A DNA stretch of 64,000 nucleotides from CAYQTO01 sp964420455 (lineage in GTDB: Bacteria; Sumerlaeota; Sumerlaeia; SLMS01), in the NCBI GenBank assembly GCA_964420455.1, contig CAYQTO010000003.1:13232-77231 (forward strand), in the 5' to 3' direction. The translations under genes were made by a program, and so were the position numbers. Of the stretch, positions 36,786 through 45,795 are shown piece after piece (position 1 is the first letter of the stretch; every line of letters begins with the position of its first letter). The notes under the pieces were generated by a model that saw only the letters and a list, made by a program, of their open reading frames with translations, was not told the origin of the DNA and did no database searches.

Positions 36786-38015
36786 ATGCCCGAGTTTACT
36801 TACGAAGCCCTCGACCGAGGCGGCAAACAGGTCCGCGGCGTCATCGAGGCCGGCAACGAAGAAATCATTATCGAGAAGTTGCGTGGCATGGGATATTATC
36901 CCCTCAAGGTGTCCGCGCACAAGAAGTCGGCGGCCCAGGCGGACATCCTCGCCCTTCCCGGCCTTCGGCTGATCTTCCACCGCATCACCTCCCGCCAGCT
37001 CATGTCCTTCACGCGCCAGCTCGCCACGCTCATTGATGCGGGCCTGCCCATCATCCGGTCCCTGAACATCCTCAAGGAACAGGTCGAGTCGGTCATCTTC
37101 GAGGACAAGATCAACGACATGATCAAGTCGATCGAGGGGGGATCGTCGCTCTCGGAGGCGCTGGCCCGCCACCCCAAGGTGTTCGACAACCTGTATGTCA
37201 ACATGGTGCGCGCGGGCGAAATCGGCGGTGTGCTCGAGGCGGTGCTCGACAAGATCGCGGAGTTCCTCGAGAAGCGCCAGGCGCTGAAGGGCAAGGTCAA
37301 GTCCGCCATGATGTACCCGCTGGTGGTCTCGCTCCTCGCCGGTGGCATCGTCACCTTCATTCTCGTGACCATCATCCCGAAGTTCCAGGACATCTTCAAC
37401 CAGCTCGGCGCCGAGTTGCCCTGGCTGACCATGATGCTCATTCATGCCTCCAACATCCTGATGAACCAGACTCTCTGGGTCGTTGCGGGCGGCATCCTTG
37501 TCTTTGTGATCTACCGCAAGATCAACCAGACGAAGGAAGGAAAGCACGTCTTCGACATCATCAAGTTGAAGATCCCCGTGTTTGGTCCGCTCTTGAAGAA
37601 GATCGCCATCGTGCGCTTCGCAGGAACGTTGGCCACTCTGATTCACTCGGGCGTGCCCATCCTCCAGGCCCTCGATATCGTTCGCGATACTTCCGGAAAC
37701 GAGGTCGTTGCCCGGGCCATGGACAAGGTTTACGCCAGCGTGAAGGACGGCGACACGATCCACGAGCCGCTGGGGCGCTGCCCCGTCTTCCCGCCGCTTG
37801 TTGTTCACATGGTGGCCGTCGGCGAGGAAACAGGCGCCATCGACCTCATGTTGAACAAGGTGGCGGAGGCCTACGAGCGCGAGGTCGACGACACGGTGAA
37901 CGCATTGACGTCGATTCTCGAGCCCATCCTGATCGTGGTACTCGGCGCGATCGTCGGCACGATCGTCGTCGCGCTTTACCTGCCCCTCTTCAGCATTCCC
38001 AAGCTCGTCAAGTAA
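36786..38015 (+). CDS. Type II secretion / type IV pilus inner-membrane protein (GspF/PilC)
   Basis: Platform protein that couples the assembly ATPase to pseudopilin polymerisation. The 409-residue protein begins MPEFTYEALDRGGKQVRGVI, as in GspF/PilC. It has the two repeated cytoplasmic domains (first with MSFTRQLATLIDAGLPIIRS, second with VRFAGTLATLIHSGVPILQA) and three membrane helices. It is monocistronic, with a terminator behind it, and its partner ATPase is not in the window. An NtrC-type regulator lies convergent downstream. Confidence 0.94.
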   Translation: MPEFTYEALDRGGKQVRGVIEAGNEEIIIEKLRGMGYYPLKVSAHKKSAAQADILALPGLRLIFHRITSRQLMSFTRQLATLIDAGLPIIRSLNILKEQVESVIFEDKINDMIKSIEGGSSLSEALARHPKVFDNLYVNMVRAGEIGGVLEAVLDKIAEFLEKRQALKGKVKSAMMYPLVVSLLAGGIVTFILVTIIPKFQDIFNQLGAELPWLTMMLIHASNILMNQTLWVVAGGILVFVIYRKINQTKEGKHVFDIIKLKIPVFGPLLKKIAIVRFAGTLATLIHSGVPILQALDIVRDTSGNEVVARAMDKVYASVKDGDTIHEPLGRCPVFPPLVVHMVAVGEETGAIDLMLNKVAEAYEREVDDTVNALTSILEPILIVVLGAIVGTIVVALYLPLFSIPKLVK

Positions 38016-38047
38016 GTCAGCGGCGGAAGATCGCTCGCTCGGAAGAG

Positions 38048-38080
38048 GCCGGGAATCCACAAGGGATTCCCGGCTTCCTT
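38048..38080. terminator. Bidirectional-looking terminator between pilC and the NtrC-type gene
   Basis: An 11-bp stem (38048-38058 with 38064-38074), 5-base loop, followed on the plus strand by TTCCTTATTT. It lies between two convergent genes, so it probably ends transcription of pilC, and perhaps of both. Confidence 0.75.
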
Positions 38081-39647
38081 ATTTCACGCTGGTGGAAATG
38101 CGGATACCGAGGTCATCAATCTTGTTGAACAGGGTCTTGTAGGAGATGCCGAGTTTCTTGGCGGCCTCGGACTTGTTGCCCTTGCAGAGGCGGAGGGCGC
38201 GGATGACGGCAGCGCGCTGGGCGTCGGCGGCAACCTCCGAAAGATCGCGGATGGAACCCTCCTCGCCAAGTGCGAGGAGATATTCATTCTCGGAGACCGT
38301 GGTGGCGGGGGAGGCCTCCTGGCCGGGAAGGGGCATTGCGCCCGCCGGTCGCTCGGTCAGCGATCCCTGCGTCGTTACGCCCACGAGGCAGCCCACGTCC
38401 TGGAGAATCGTCGCCTTCTCGACCGCGTTCTGGAGCTCGCGGATGTTCCCGGGCCATGGGTATTCCTTGAGCGTGGCAACGTGGTCCGCCTCGAGGACCA
38501 ACCGCGGCACGTTGTGGCGCTTGGCGAACTTTCCCGCGAAGTGATCGATCAGCATGGGGATGTCCTCGCGGCGTTCGCGCAGCGCCGGCAATTCGAGCCC
38601 GATCACGTTCAACCGGTAATACAGGTCTTCGCGGAACGCCTTGGTCTGAACCATCTCCTCGAGGTTGCGGTTCGTCGCCGCAATGATTCGGACATCAACG
38701 CTGATTTCTTTCTCGCCCCCAACGCGCGTAAATTTCTGCTCCTGAAGGACGCGCAGCAGCTTGACTTGGAGGCTCATGGGCATTTCGCCCACCTCATCGA
38801 GGAACAGCGTGCCTTGGTTGGCGAGTTCGAACTTTCCACGGGCCATCGCATGGGCACCGGTAAAGGCGCCGCGCTCGTGGCCGAAGAATTCGCTTTCCAG
38901 CAGCGTTTCGGGCAGGGCGGCGCAGTTGACTGCAACGAAGGGTTTGTGGCGCCGCACGCCGTTATAGTGGATCGCCTGGGCGACGAGTTCCTTGCCGGTT
39001 CCCGATTCGCCCCGGATCAGCACGCTCGCCTTGAGCGAGGCCACCTGCGCGGTGATCCGGAAGATGCTGGCAAGGCGGGGATCCTGGCCGACGATGTTGA
39101 GGGGAAGGTTATCCGCTCCGACGAGCGTCGGGTGGCTCATCTCCGCGGTGGAGAGGAGCCCCTGGCTTTCGCGGGTCTTGCGGAGGGCGGCGCGAATCCG
39201 CGAATTGTCGAAGGGCTTGATCAAGAAATCCGTAGCGCCGGACTGCATGGCACGTACGGCGGTGTCGATGCTGCCGTAGGCGGTAATGACGACAAGGCCG
39301 ATTCCCCGCCCGAGGGCCTGGACGCGTTCGATCAGCTCGAGGCCGTTCATGCCGGGAAGCGACAAGTCCACGATCATCGCCTCGAAGGGGGCCCCGCCCG
39401 TCAGTCGCTCGAGCGCTTCCTCCCCGGAGGAGACCGATTCCACCATCCAGCCGTCGTCCTCAAGAATGTCGGCGAGGACGCGGCGCATGTTCTTCTCGTC
39501 GTCGCAAATGAGAACGCGGGAGGCTTGCGGAGTGGGGGAGTCGTCCAAGTGGGGCGCCCTCGGGCAATGGAGTCGGGCCTCTTGCACTCCGGTTGTGGCC
39601 GGCAGCGCGGTCCGGGTCAATTGGGCCCGGTGGAGGATTGAAGCCAT
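38079..39647 (-). CDS. Sigma-54-dependent response regulator (NtrC family)
   Basis: Up to 522 residues in three domains: a receiver (from about residue 44, [16 protein letters not shown]; phosphoacceptor Asp in [13 protein letters not shown]), an AAA+ domain with Walker A GESGTGKE, the sigma-54 loop GAFTGA, and Walker [12 protein letters not shown], and a C-terminal Fis-type helix-turn-helix ([20 protein letters not shown]). The start is uncertain: ATG at 39647 gives an unusual 43-residue leader, and TTG at about 39548 after GAGGG would give the usual N-terminus. No kinase gene is adjacent. It may control the pilus or wall genes around it. Confidence 0.9.
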   Translation of the reverse strand: MASILHRAQLTRTALPATTGVQEARLHCPRAPHLDDSPTPQASRVLICDDEKNMRRVLADILEDDGWMVESVSSGEEALERLTGGAPFEAMIVDLSLPGMNGLELIERVQALGRGIGLVVITAYGSIDTAVRAMQSGATDFLIKPFDNSRIRAALRKTRESQGLLSTAEMSHPTLVGADNLPLNIVGQDPRLASIFRITAQVASLKASVLIRGESGTGKELVAQAIHYNGVRRHKPFVAVNCAALPETLLESEFFGHERGAFTGAHAMARGKFELANQGTLFLDEVGEMPMSLQVKLLRVLQEQKFTRVGGEKEISVDVRIIAATNRNLEEMVQTKAFREDLYYRLNVIGLELPALRERREDIPMLIDHFAGKFAKRHNVPRLVLEADHVATLKEYPWPGNIRELQNAVEKATILQDVGCLVGVTTQGSLTERPAGAMPLPGQEASPATTVSENEYLLALGEEGSIRDLSEVAADAQRAAVIRALRLCKGNKSEAAKKLGISYKTLFNKIDDLGIRISTSVK

Positions 39648-39689
39648 CGAGCGACCGTTTTCAACGCCGCATGTAATTTTCTACCCACC

Positions 39690-39726
39690 AGACAAAAGAA
39701 AACGGCTCCCGAAGGTTCGGGAGCCG
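39690..39726 (-). terminator. Rho-independent terminator of the DegT-like gene
   Basis: Ten-bp perfect stem (39703-39712 with 39717-39726), 4-base loop. On the minus strand it is followed by TTTTCTTTTG. It lies 30 bases past the stop of the DegT-like gene. Confidence 0.88.
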
Positions 39727-39754
39727 AGTGGTTGGACGGGGTTGGGTGCAGGGA

Positions 39755-40870
39755 TCAGCCGGCGGGGACACCATAGAAGCTGAGGATGGTATTGGCCGTT
39801 TCCTCAATTTGGTGCTTCTTGAGTCCGGGGGCGACGGGGATCGAGAGGGCGCGGCGGGCCAGGTCCTCCGAAACGGGGAAGGCACCTTCCTTGTAGCCGA
39901 GGTATTCGAAGGCTGGCTGGAGATGAAGGGGCGTGCGATAATACACCCCGTAACCGATGCCCTTCTCCGTAAGGTGCTCGAGGAGCTTGTCGCGGTCGGG
40001 GACGAGGATCGTGTACATGTTATAGACGTGCGAGAGGTCGTCGCGGAAGAGGGGCGCCTGGACGGGAGAGTCCTTGAAGAGCTGGGTATAGAGACGGGCG
40101 TTCTCGACGCGCTCGAGGTTGTTTTCGTCCAGTTCGGGGAGCTTGATGGAAAGGATGGCTGCCTGAATGGAGTCGAGGCGGGTGTTGTAACCGATGGCGG
40201 CATGGTTGCCCTCGGTGGAGGGACGGCCATGGTCGCGAAGGAGGCGGAGGGAATCGGCGAGCTTGTCGTCGGAGGTGGTAACAAGGCCCGCATCGCCGGC
40301 GGCGCCGAGGTTGCGGGTGGGGTAGAAGCTGTAGCAGGCCGCCTGGCCGAAGGTGCCGAGGCGTCGCCCGTTGTAGCGGCCGCCGGCGGCGTGGCGCATG
40401 TCCTCGACGATTGAGACGGAGTAGGTGCGGGCGAAGTTGCTGAGTTTATCGATCTCGGCGGCCTGACCAAAAAGGTGGACGGCGACGATCGCCTTGGTTC
40501 GGGAGGTGATTGTTGCCATCGTCTGGTCGGGATCGAGGCAATAGGTGTCGGGCTTGACATCGACGAGGACGGGGGTGGCGCCAAGGCGGGCGATGACGTC
40601 GGCATTGCGCCCGAAGGTAAAGGCGGGCACCACGACCTCGTCTCCCGGGCCAACGCCGAGGGCGTTGAGGGCGAGCATCAACCCGTCGGTGCCGGAATTG
40701 ACACCAACGCCGTTGCGGCAACCGGCGTAGCGGGCGAACTGCTCCTCGAAGCGTTGGACGGCGGGCCCGAGGATAAACTGGCTCGACTCGAAGATTCGCC
40801 GAATTTCGTCGATATAATCATCCACGAGGTGTTCGTTGACCGCCGCAAGACTGAGAAAAGGCACTGCCAT
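39755..40870 (-). CDS. DegT/DnrJ/EryC1/StrS family protein lacking the PLP lysine
   Basis: A 371-residue protein with the whole fold of sugar aminotransferases: LSLAAVNEHLVDDYIDEIRR, GVGVNSGTDGLMLALNALGV, GDEVVVPAFTFGRNADVIAR, and the C-terminal GIGYGVYYRTPLHLQPAFEY. The position that normally reads SFYPTKNLG, where Lys forms the Schiff base, is SFYPTRNLG (Arg186, codon CGC at 40313-40315). The preceding EDAAQA motif is EDMRHA. It therefore cannot act as a normal aminotransferase. It may be a regulator, an assembly partner or an unusual sugar-modifying enzyme. AAGGACG precedes the ATG at 40870; the frame stays open to 41365 but without homology. Confidence 0.87.
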   Translation of the reverse strand: MAVPFLSLAAVNEHLVDDYIDEIRRIFESSQFILGPAVQRFEEQFARYAGCRNGVGVNSGTDGLMLALNALGVGPGDEVVVPAFTFGRNADVIARLGATPVLVDVKPDTYCLDPDQTMATITSRTKAIVAVHLFGQAAEIDKLSNFARTYSVSIVEDMRHAAGGRYNGRRLGTFGQAACYSFYPTRNLGAAGDAGLVTTSDDKLADSLRLLRDHGRPSTEGNHAAIGYNTRLDSIQAAILSIKLPELDENNLERVENARLYTQLFKDSPVQAPLFRDDLSHVYNMYTILVPDRDKLLEHLTEKGIGYGVYYRTPLHLQPAFEYLGYKEGAFPVSEDLARRALSIPVAPGLKKHQIEETANTILSFYGVPAG

Positions 40871-41018
40871 GGTGCGAGACGTCCTTTCGCTGTATACCCG
40901 GGCGCACGGAGAGCGAGCCGCGACAGGCTGGCGATCCTTTTGACGTGGGCATGGCGCGTCAACCAATTCGCTTAAGGAAGAATGGGGTTCCTGCGCCGTG
41001 GGGAACGGGGGCTGGCGC

Positions 41019-42029
41019 GTGACCGAGCCCACCTTTTTCGAGGCTCTGGCCATGTCCGTCGGGGCGATCGGCAAGCTGTTTCTCGTCGCGGCGTTGGGCT
41101 TCACCTTTGTTCGCCGGGGGCTTCTCAGCGACGAGTCGATGACCGGTCTGACGCGGCTCATGCTTGATGTCATCGTTCCCTGCGCCCTCAGCATCTCGAT
41201 GATCAAGGGGTTCGATGGCGAGGCACTGGCCGCGGCGGCGCCGATGATCCTCGCGCCCGCCCTGTTTATTCCCGCTGCCGCCCTTTCGCTGCTCCTGTTC
41301 TTCCGACTGACGGGAAAGGTGGGGAATGCGGAGCGGTCCTGCGCCGCAATGGGTGCCATCCCCAACAGCTTCTATGTGCCGTTCCCCCTGGCCTTGGCCA
41401 TTGCGCCCCCGGACCAGCAAGCCTTCGTCGGTGTGCTGGTTGGGGCGGCGGTGCTCGCCGTGAATCCGCTCCAGTGGACGCTGGGGTCGTTCCTGGTGAT
41501 GGGGCGGCGGGACGAACCGCGCAGCTGGCAGGAGTCCTTTCGCCATATCGCCAACGGCCCGGTGATCGGAATCGTGGGGGGCTTCGTGCTGGCGCAGGTG
41601 CCCGGCATGCAGGAGGCGGCCCTCGAGCAGCCGGGGAGCTTCCCGCCATTGGTGGTGTTGTTGTCGGCGGCGGACATGGTCGGGATGGCGATGGCGCCGC
41701 TCGCGATGATCATCATCGGCGGGCTGATCGCCCGTTGCGAAATCAAGGCGGCGGTGCGCCTGCGCCTGTTGCTGCCGGTGTTGTTGATGCGGTTCGTGGT
41801 GGTACCGGGAATCGTCTATGTGGCGATCCGGTTTGGCTGGCTGCCGGCGGGGGGGCTGGTGGCGTTCGCGTTGCTGCTCGAGGCGGCGTCGCCACCCGCC
41901 ATGAACCTGACGCTCGTGGCGCGCCGCTACGACGGCGACTGGCAGCTGATCTCCGCCATGCAGCTCATCGCCAACCTGGTGGCGGTGGCGGTGTTACCGT
42001 TTTGGATGAGCGTGGGCCTGAAGCTATGA
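41019..42029 (+). CDS. AEC family transporter (auxin efflux carrier-like)
   Basis: An integral membrane protein of about 336 residues with ten hydrophobic segments. It has the AEC pattern KLFLVAALGFTFVRRGLLSD, LTRLMLDVIVPCALSISMIK and, near the C-terminus, LLEAASPPAMNLTLVARRYD followed by VAVLPFWM. AEC proteins export carboxylates, auxin or amino acids. The start is uncertain: GTG at 41019 (GGGGG before it) or GTG at 40998. It is divergent from the DegT-like gene, with about 150 bases between, and its stop overlaps the convergent TPR gene by six bases. Confidence 0.85.
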   Translation: MTEPTFFEALAMSVGAIGKLFLVAALGFTFVRRGLLSDESMTGLTRLMLDVIVPCALSISMIKGFDGEALAAAAPMILAPALFIPAAALSLLLFFRLTGKVGNAERSCAAMGAIPNSFYVPFPLALAIAPPDQQAFVGVLVGAAVLAVNPLQWTLGSFLVMGRRDEPRSWQESFRHIANGPVIGIVGGFVLAQVPGMQEAALEQPGSFPPLVVLLSAADMVGMAMAPLAMIIIGGLIARCEIKAAVRLRLLLPVLLMRFVVVPGIVYVAIRFGWLPAGGLVAFALLLEAASPPAMNLTLVARRYDGDWQLISAMQLIANLVAVAVLPFWMSVGLKL

Positions 42030-42944
42030 GGCCTCGGCGGTTTCGGCGGGGGGCACGCCGCCGCGTGCCTGTTCGAGAAGTTCGTCGGGATCGACACCGA
42101 GGCGGCGGAGCTGGATTCGCGCCCGGTTGCCCAAGGTGAATTGGTTCGAAAGGACCTTCAGTTCGTAGATGAGGGCCTGTTGGCGGGAGGCGTCTTCCGC
42201 GGGGGGCTCGGGCTGCTGAAAGTGCTCAAGGAGGACGCGCTCGTAGAGTTCCCGGGCCCGGTCGCGCTCGTCGCGTGCCTCGTAGAGGCGCCCAAGGGCG
42301 AGCATGGCCTCGTAGCGGAGGAATCCCGCATCCTCCATTTCCATCACATCGAGATAGTAGCGCTCCGCGGCGACAGCGGACTGGGCGGCGAGGTCCGCGT
42401 CCTGGCCTTGGCGGAGGATGAAGGCGTTCTCCTGCGCGTAGGCGAGGGCGATTAGCGCGGAGGCGGTCTTGAAAGGGTCGCCGTCGCCCTCCACCCGGTT
42501 TAGGTACTCGGTAAAGGTGGCGATGGCGCGCTCGGTGTTCGTAGTCTGGCCTTGGGGGTCACCGGCGAAGAATTGGGCGTTCCCCTTGAGGAAGAGGGCA
42601 TTCTCGGCGGTGGGGGTGTCGCCATACTCCTCGATAACGCGGTCGGCGAGGGTGATGGCCTCCTGCATGCCGTCGCGGCGTTCCTCGGTGCCCCAGCGCG
42701 TCTGCGAGAGCGCCTGCTGGTAGGCGAGGGAAGCCTCGAAGAGGGCGTCGCTGGCGGCCGCGAGCCGGGCTTCCTCCCGCTGGTAAAGGAAGATCGAGAC
42801 GGCGTAGACGAGGAAGATGACCGCGAGCGCGAGGAAGATCTTGTTCGCGTGGGTCTTGGCGAGGAAATACAGGTATTCGGCGAGATCGAGTTGCTTGTCC
42901 CGCTCGAGGTCTTCTTTGGTCAGTGCGGTGTGTTTTTTGGCCAT
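42024..42944 (-). CDS. Single-TM tetratricopeptide protein
   Basis: A 306-residue protein with a cytoplasmic N-terminus (LTKEDLERDKQLDLAEYLYF), one membrane helix (about 42-62) and a large helical domain with TPR-like units, such as NALFLKGNAQFFAGD and RYEAMLALGRLYEARDERDR. This architecture matches YfgM-like proteins, which sit at the Sec translocon or in envelope assembly complexes. It is the last gene of the six-gene minus-strand cluster 42.0-48.5 kb. The ATG at 42944 is chosen over ATG at 42971. Confidence 0.78.
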   Translation of the reverse strand: MAKKHTALTKEDLERDKQLDLAEYLYFLAKTHANKIFLALAVIFLVYAVSIFLYQREEARLAAASDALFEASLAYQQALSQTRWGTEERRDGMQEAITLADRVIEEYGDTPTAENALFLKGNAQFFAGDPQGQTTNTERAIATFTEYLNRVEGDGDPFKTASALIALAYAQENAFILRQGQDADLAAQSAVAAERYYLDVMEMEDAGFLRYEAMLALGRLYEARDERDRARELYERVLLEHFQQPEPPAEDASRQQALIYELKVLSNQFTLGNRARIQLRRLGVDPDELLEQARGGVPPAETAEAS

Positions 42945-43037
42945 GAATCGTCTGGGGCGGCGGTGCCGCAAGGGTGGCCGCGTTGACTGCCAGCGGTGTG
43001 GGGTGCCTGCAAGCCGAAAAGGGCATGAGCCCGCGGG

Positions 43038-44216
43038 TCAGGGCGAGGTCGTGGTTCCGCTGACCTCGATGACGTCGATTTCAAGGGTGCGGCGGACCGG
43101 ATGGAAGATGACGGTTCCCCGGAGGGAAACGGCGGTTCCCTCCGGGGGCGCGGTACCGAGGGCGGCCTCCGCGTTGGCGCGGATGAACCCGCGGTCCCCC
43201 GCGATGATCAGAACCATCTGGTTTTCCATGGTCACGCGTGTCTGGACGGTGCCTTCGAGCGTGACTTCCATCCCGACGTGCTCGCGACCAATCGTGCGTG
43301 GGGTCAGCTCGGTGGGTGTCTCGCGGGGAGTCGGTTCGGCGAGGGCGGGGGCCCAGGTCTGGTTGGCGTCGGAAACCTCGCGCTTGGGCGCGACGCTGGC
43401 AACACGCCCGGGCCGGAGGGGGGCGGTGCCCATGTCCTCTGTGTCCTCCACACGCAGTTGGAGCCGGCCGCGATAGTCCTGGAGGGTTCCGGTGACGTAC
43501 AGAGGCGTTCCCTTGTCGGCAAAGTCATCGGCATTGATGCCCGAGGAGGCCCAGAAAACGATCTCGAGTCGGGAATCGCCGTCCGCGAGGGTGACGATGT
43601 TGGGAGCCCGCTCGTTCCAGGACGCACGGAATTCGGCGACGTTGCCGCGCACCGAGAGGCGTTGCCCGAGGAGTTCGGAGAAGGCGGCGATGTCGGCCTC
43701 GGTGAAGTAGCCATCGTCGCCGGGCACGGGGGTGGTGCTTTCGGAGGTGGCCGCTGGCGGACGTGCGGTGGTATCAGCGGGGCGGAGCGCCGTCGCAGCC
43801 GCTGGAGCAACCCCGGATGAACGGGTGTAGCCCTCGATCCGGAGCGACGATGCGTCGCGGAGCCGAATCTGGAGGGCTCCCTGATAGTCGCTCAGGAGGC
43901 CCTTGGCGGAAATGCGTGTGCCGACCGGCGGGATCCCCCGGTTTCCCAGAAAGGTATCGTTCATCTCGGGCCAGAAGATGGCCATGACCGGGTTGGGCTC
44001 ACGGTCGGCAAGGATCAGGCGCGTGGGGGTACTGGGCGAGGTGGAGGGCACTGCCTTGGCCAGGGTGCCAACAATGGCGATGTCGCGCCCGAGATCGGCG
44101 GTCGTTACTTCCTCGGCGGGGATGGCGCCTTCGAACGGTGTGAACCCATTCTGGGCTGCGAGGGGAGCGGCGAGGAGTGCGACGCACAGGAGAAGCAGAA
44201 AAGTGAAGCGCGGCAT
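43038..44216 (-). CDS. Exported triple OB-fold protein
   Basis: A 392-residue protein with a signal peptide (MPRFTFLLLLCVALLAAPLA). Three tandem OB-fold-like domains follow: first with ADLGRDIAIVGTLAKAVPS, second with GQRLSVRGNVAEFRASWNER, third with GREHVGMEVTLEGTVQTRVT. Each ends in DYQGALQIRLRD-like or DYRGRLQLRVED-like strands (the last is more divergent). A low-complexity Thr/Pro/Ala linker separates the first two. OB-folds in exported proteins are seen in DNA-binding nucleases and in metal- or oligosaccharide-binding modules; no catalytic motif is visible. Confidence 0.75.
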   Translation of the reverse strand: MPRFTFLLLLCVALLAAPLAAQNGFTPFEGAIPAEEVTTADLGRDIAIVGTLAKAVPSTSPSTPTRLILADREPNPVMAIFWPEMNDTFLGNRGIPPVGTRISAKGLLSDYQGALQIRLRDASSLRIEGYTRSSGVAPAAATALRPADTTARPPAATSESTTPVPGDDGYFTEADIAAFSELLGQRLSVRGNVAEFRASWNERAPNIVTLADGDSRLEIVFWASSGINADDFADKGTPLYVTGTLQDYRGRLQLRVEDTEDMGTAPLRPGRVASVAPKREVSDANQTWAPALAEPTPRETPTELTPRTIGREHVGMEVTLEGTVQTRVTMENQMVLIIAGDRGFIRANAEAALGTAPPEGTAVSLRGTVIFHPVRRTLEIDVIEVSGTTTSP

Positions 44217-44288
44217 TCCGGAGTCCTTTTGACTGGTTATCGAACCAGCGAGTGAAGGAGAGGGGTGCGACGCCCACAAGGGGAAACG

Positions 44289-45317
44289 TCAGTGAGGGAG
44301 GGGAGTCGCGAACCATTGGCGGAGGAGTTCCCCGGCGGGTTTGCCGCGAGGGGAGTAGCCGCGGTCGGGGTCGCCGCCGAAGTCCATCCAGGTATAGACG
44401 AAGAGGCCGTGGAGGGCGGACTGGTCGCCCCAGGCATGGATGGTGGCCTCCCAGCCGCGGCGCTGCTCCTCGAGATCGGTGCCGGTGGGTTGGGTGTAGT
44501 CCCAGGGGAGGACGGCGCCACCATCCAGTGAGGGGAAGCCGATCTCGGAGAAGATGAGGGGCTTGGCGGGGTCGATGTCGCGATGGATGCGCAGGAGCCA
44601 ATCGCGCCAGAAGGCGGCCTCGGCGGCGAGTTCCTGGACGGGGGCGTCCTCCTCGCCGGGGTTGGCCAGCTCGAAGTAGGCGCTGATCCCGATGACGTCG
44701 ACGGCGTCCCACCAGGCGATGCGGTCCGGCGTGTCCCAGTTCGCCGTATAGACCAGTTGTCCTGTATAGACGCTGCGGAGGCGGCTGGCGAGTTCGCGCC
44801 AGTAGGTATCGTTTGTCTCGAGGGAGGCGAGCTCGGAGCCGATGGAAAAGAGGGCGACGTGGTGCTCCTCGGCGAGCCGGGCAAGGGGGAGGAGCAGGTC
44901 CCCGTAGGACGAATACCACTCCTCGGTGTCTCGGGGCCGGAGGGTGCCGCGCCAGTCGTCGGAGGTATCGTCCTCGAGGAGGACGATGGGGAGGAGCATG
45001 GTCTGAAGTCCGGCATCGCGGGCGGCGACGAGGGTCTCGCGGACTTGCGTCACGGTGGGTGTTTTTCGGGCGTGTTCGTAGATGCGGGTGGATTCCGCGT
45101 CCGTAAGGTACCAAGGGAGGAGGAGGGACACGTGGGTGGCGCCGAGGTCGCGGATTTCCGCGATGAAGGGCGTGTAGGAGAAGTCGCGATCCTCCATCGT
45201 GAGGGTGAGAACGACACCACGAATCGTGGGGGCGGAGGGCATGTTGGCCGCCGCAGGGAAGACGGTGAGGACAGTGGCGAGGGCGGTCGCGAGGAGGACG
45301 AGCCGCACGGGAGTCAC
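44289..45317 (-). CDS. Exported TIM-barrel glycosidase-like protein
   Basis: A 342-residue protein with an N-terminal signal sequence (VRLVLLATALATVLTVFPAA). The barrel pattern resembles GH113-type proteins: RGVVLTLTMEDRDFSYTPF, LGATHVSLLLPWYL, then VALFSIGSELASLE, where Glu could be the acid/base residue, and AKPLIFSEIGFPSLDG, where Glu could be the nucleophile. The C-terminal strand reads LHGLFVYTWMDFGGD. The substrate is not known. GTG at 45317 overlaps the stop of the preceding gene by four bases. Three GTCTATAC words lie in frame, two of them only 11 bases apart (44745, 44764). Confidence 0.8.
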   Translation of the reverse strand: MTPVRLVLLATALATVLTVFPAAANMPSAPTIRGVVLTLTMEDRDFSYTPFIAEIRDLGATHVSLLLPWYLTDAESTRIYEHARKTPTVTQVRETLVAARDAGLQTMLLPIVLLEDDTSDDWRGTLRPRDTEEWYSSYGDLLLPLARLAEEHHVALFSIGSELASLETNDTYWRELASRLRSVYTGQLVYTANWDTPDRIAWWDAVDVIGISAYFELANPGEEDAPVQELAAEAAFWRDWLLRIHRDIDPAKPLIFSEIGFPSLDGGAVLPWDYTQPTGTDLEEQRRGWEATIHAWGDQSALHGLFVYTWMDFGGDPDRGYSPRGKPAGELLRQWFATPLPH

Positions 45318-45784
45318 GGGCGAGGGGAGCGGGGCCAGGCCGCGGCGAGGAAACCGGCGCCGAGGGCAAGGATCTCCGCCAGGCCGCGCGTCATGGACCA
45401 GCCATGGATGGAGCTGAAGGCGATGCGGCGGGGATCGTCCAGCGGGGCGAGGCCGACGCTGCCAAATTCCGCACCGAGGGCCATCCGCAGGCCGACCACG
45501 CGTGGGGTAATGAGGGCAAATTCGATGAAGATCAAAATGAGGGCGAGGATGATGCAAAAGAGCGCGACGCGGAGGCCGGGGCCGGCGACGATGAGGAGGA
45601 TGGCGCTGAAGGTTTGGTGGCGGAAGAAGACATCGCCCGCGATGTTGGCGGCAACAACCGCCGGGGTGCCTTCGCCTGCCAGGTGGGCGAAGGTGGCGAG
45701 GGGGGCAAAGAGGTAGCTGGAGACGGCGGAGCCCAGGGCGAGCGCCAGCAGCATGAGCCAGAAGGCATGGATAAGGCTTTTCAT
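45314..45784 (-). CDS. Small membrane protein (DUF4149-like)
   Basis: A 156-residue protein with four predicted membrane helices: ALGSAVSSYLFAPLATFAHL, AGDVFFRHQTFSAILLIVAG, ALFCIILALILIFIEFALIT and a C-terminal helix. The APLATFA and vFfRhq features resemble DUF4149/TMEM205-type proteins. It is coupled by a four-base overlap to the glycosidase-like gene downstream and lies 11 bases after the PilB-N-like gene. Confidence 0.65.
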   Translation of the reverse strand: MKSLIHAFWLMLLALALGSAVSSYLFAPLATFAHLAGEGTPAVVAANIAGDVFFRHQTFSAILLIVAGPGLRVALFCIILALILIFIEFALITPRVVGLRMALGAEFGSVGLAPLDDPRRIAFSSIHGWSMTRGLAEILALGAGFLAAAWPRSPRP

Positions 45785-45795
45785 GCGCGGGGTCC

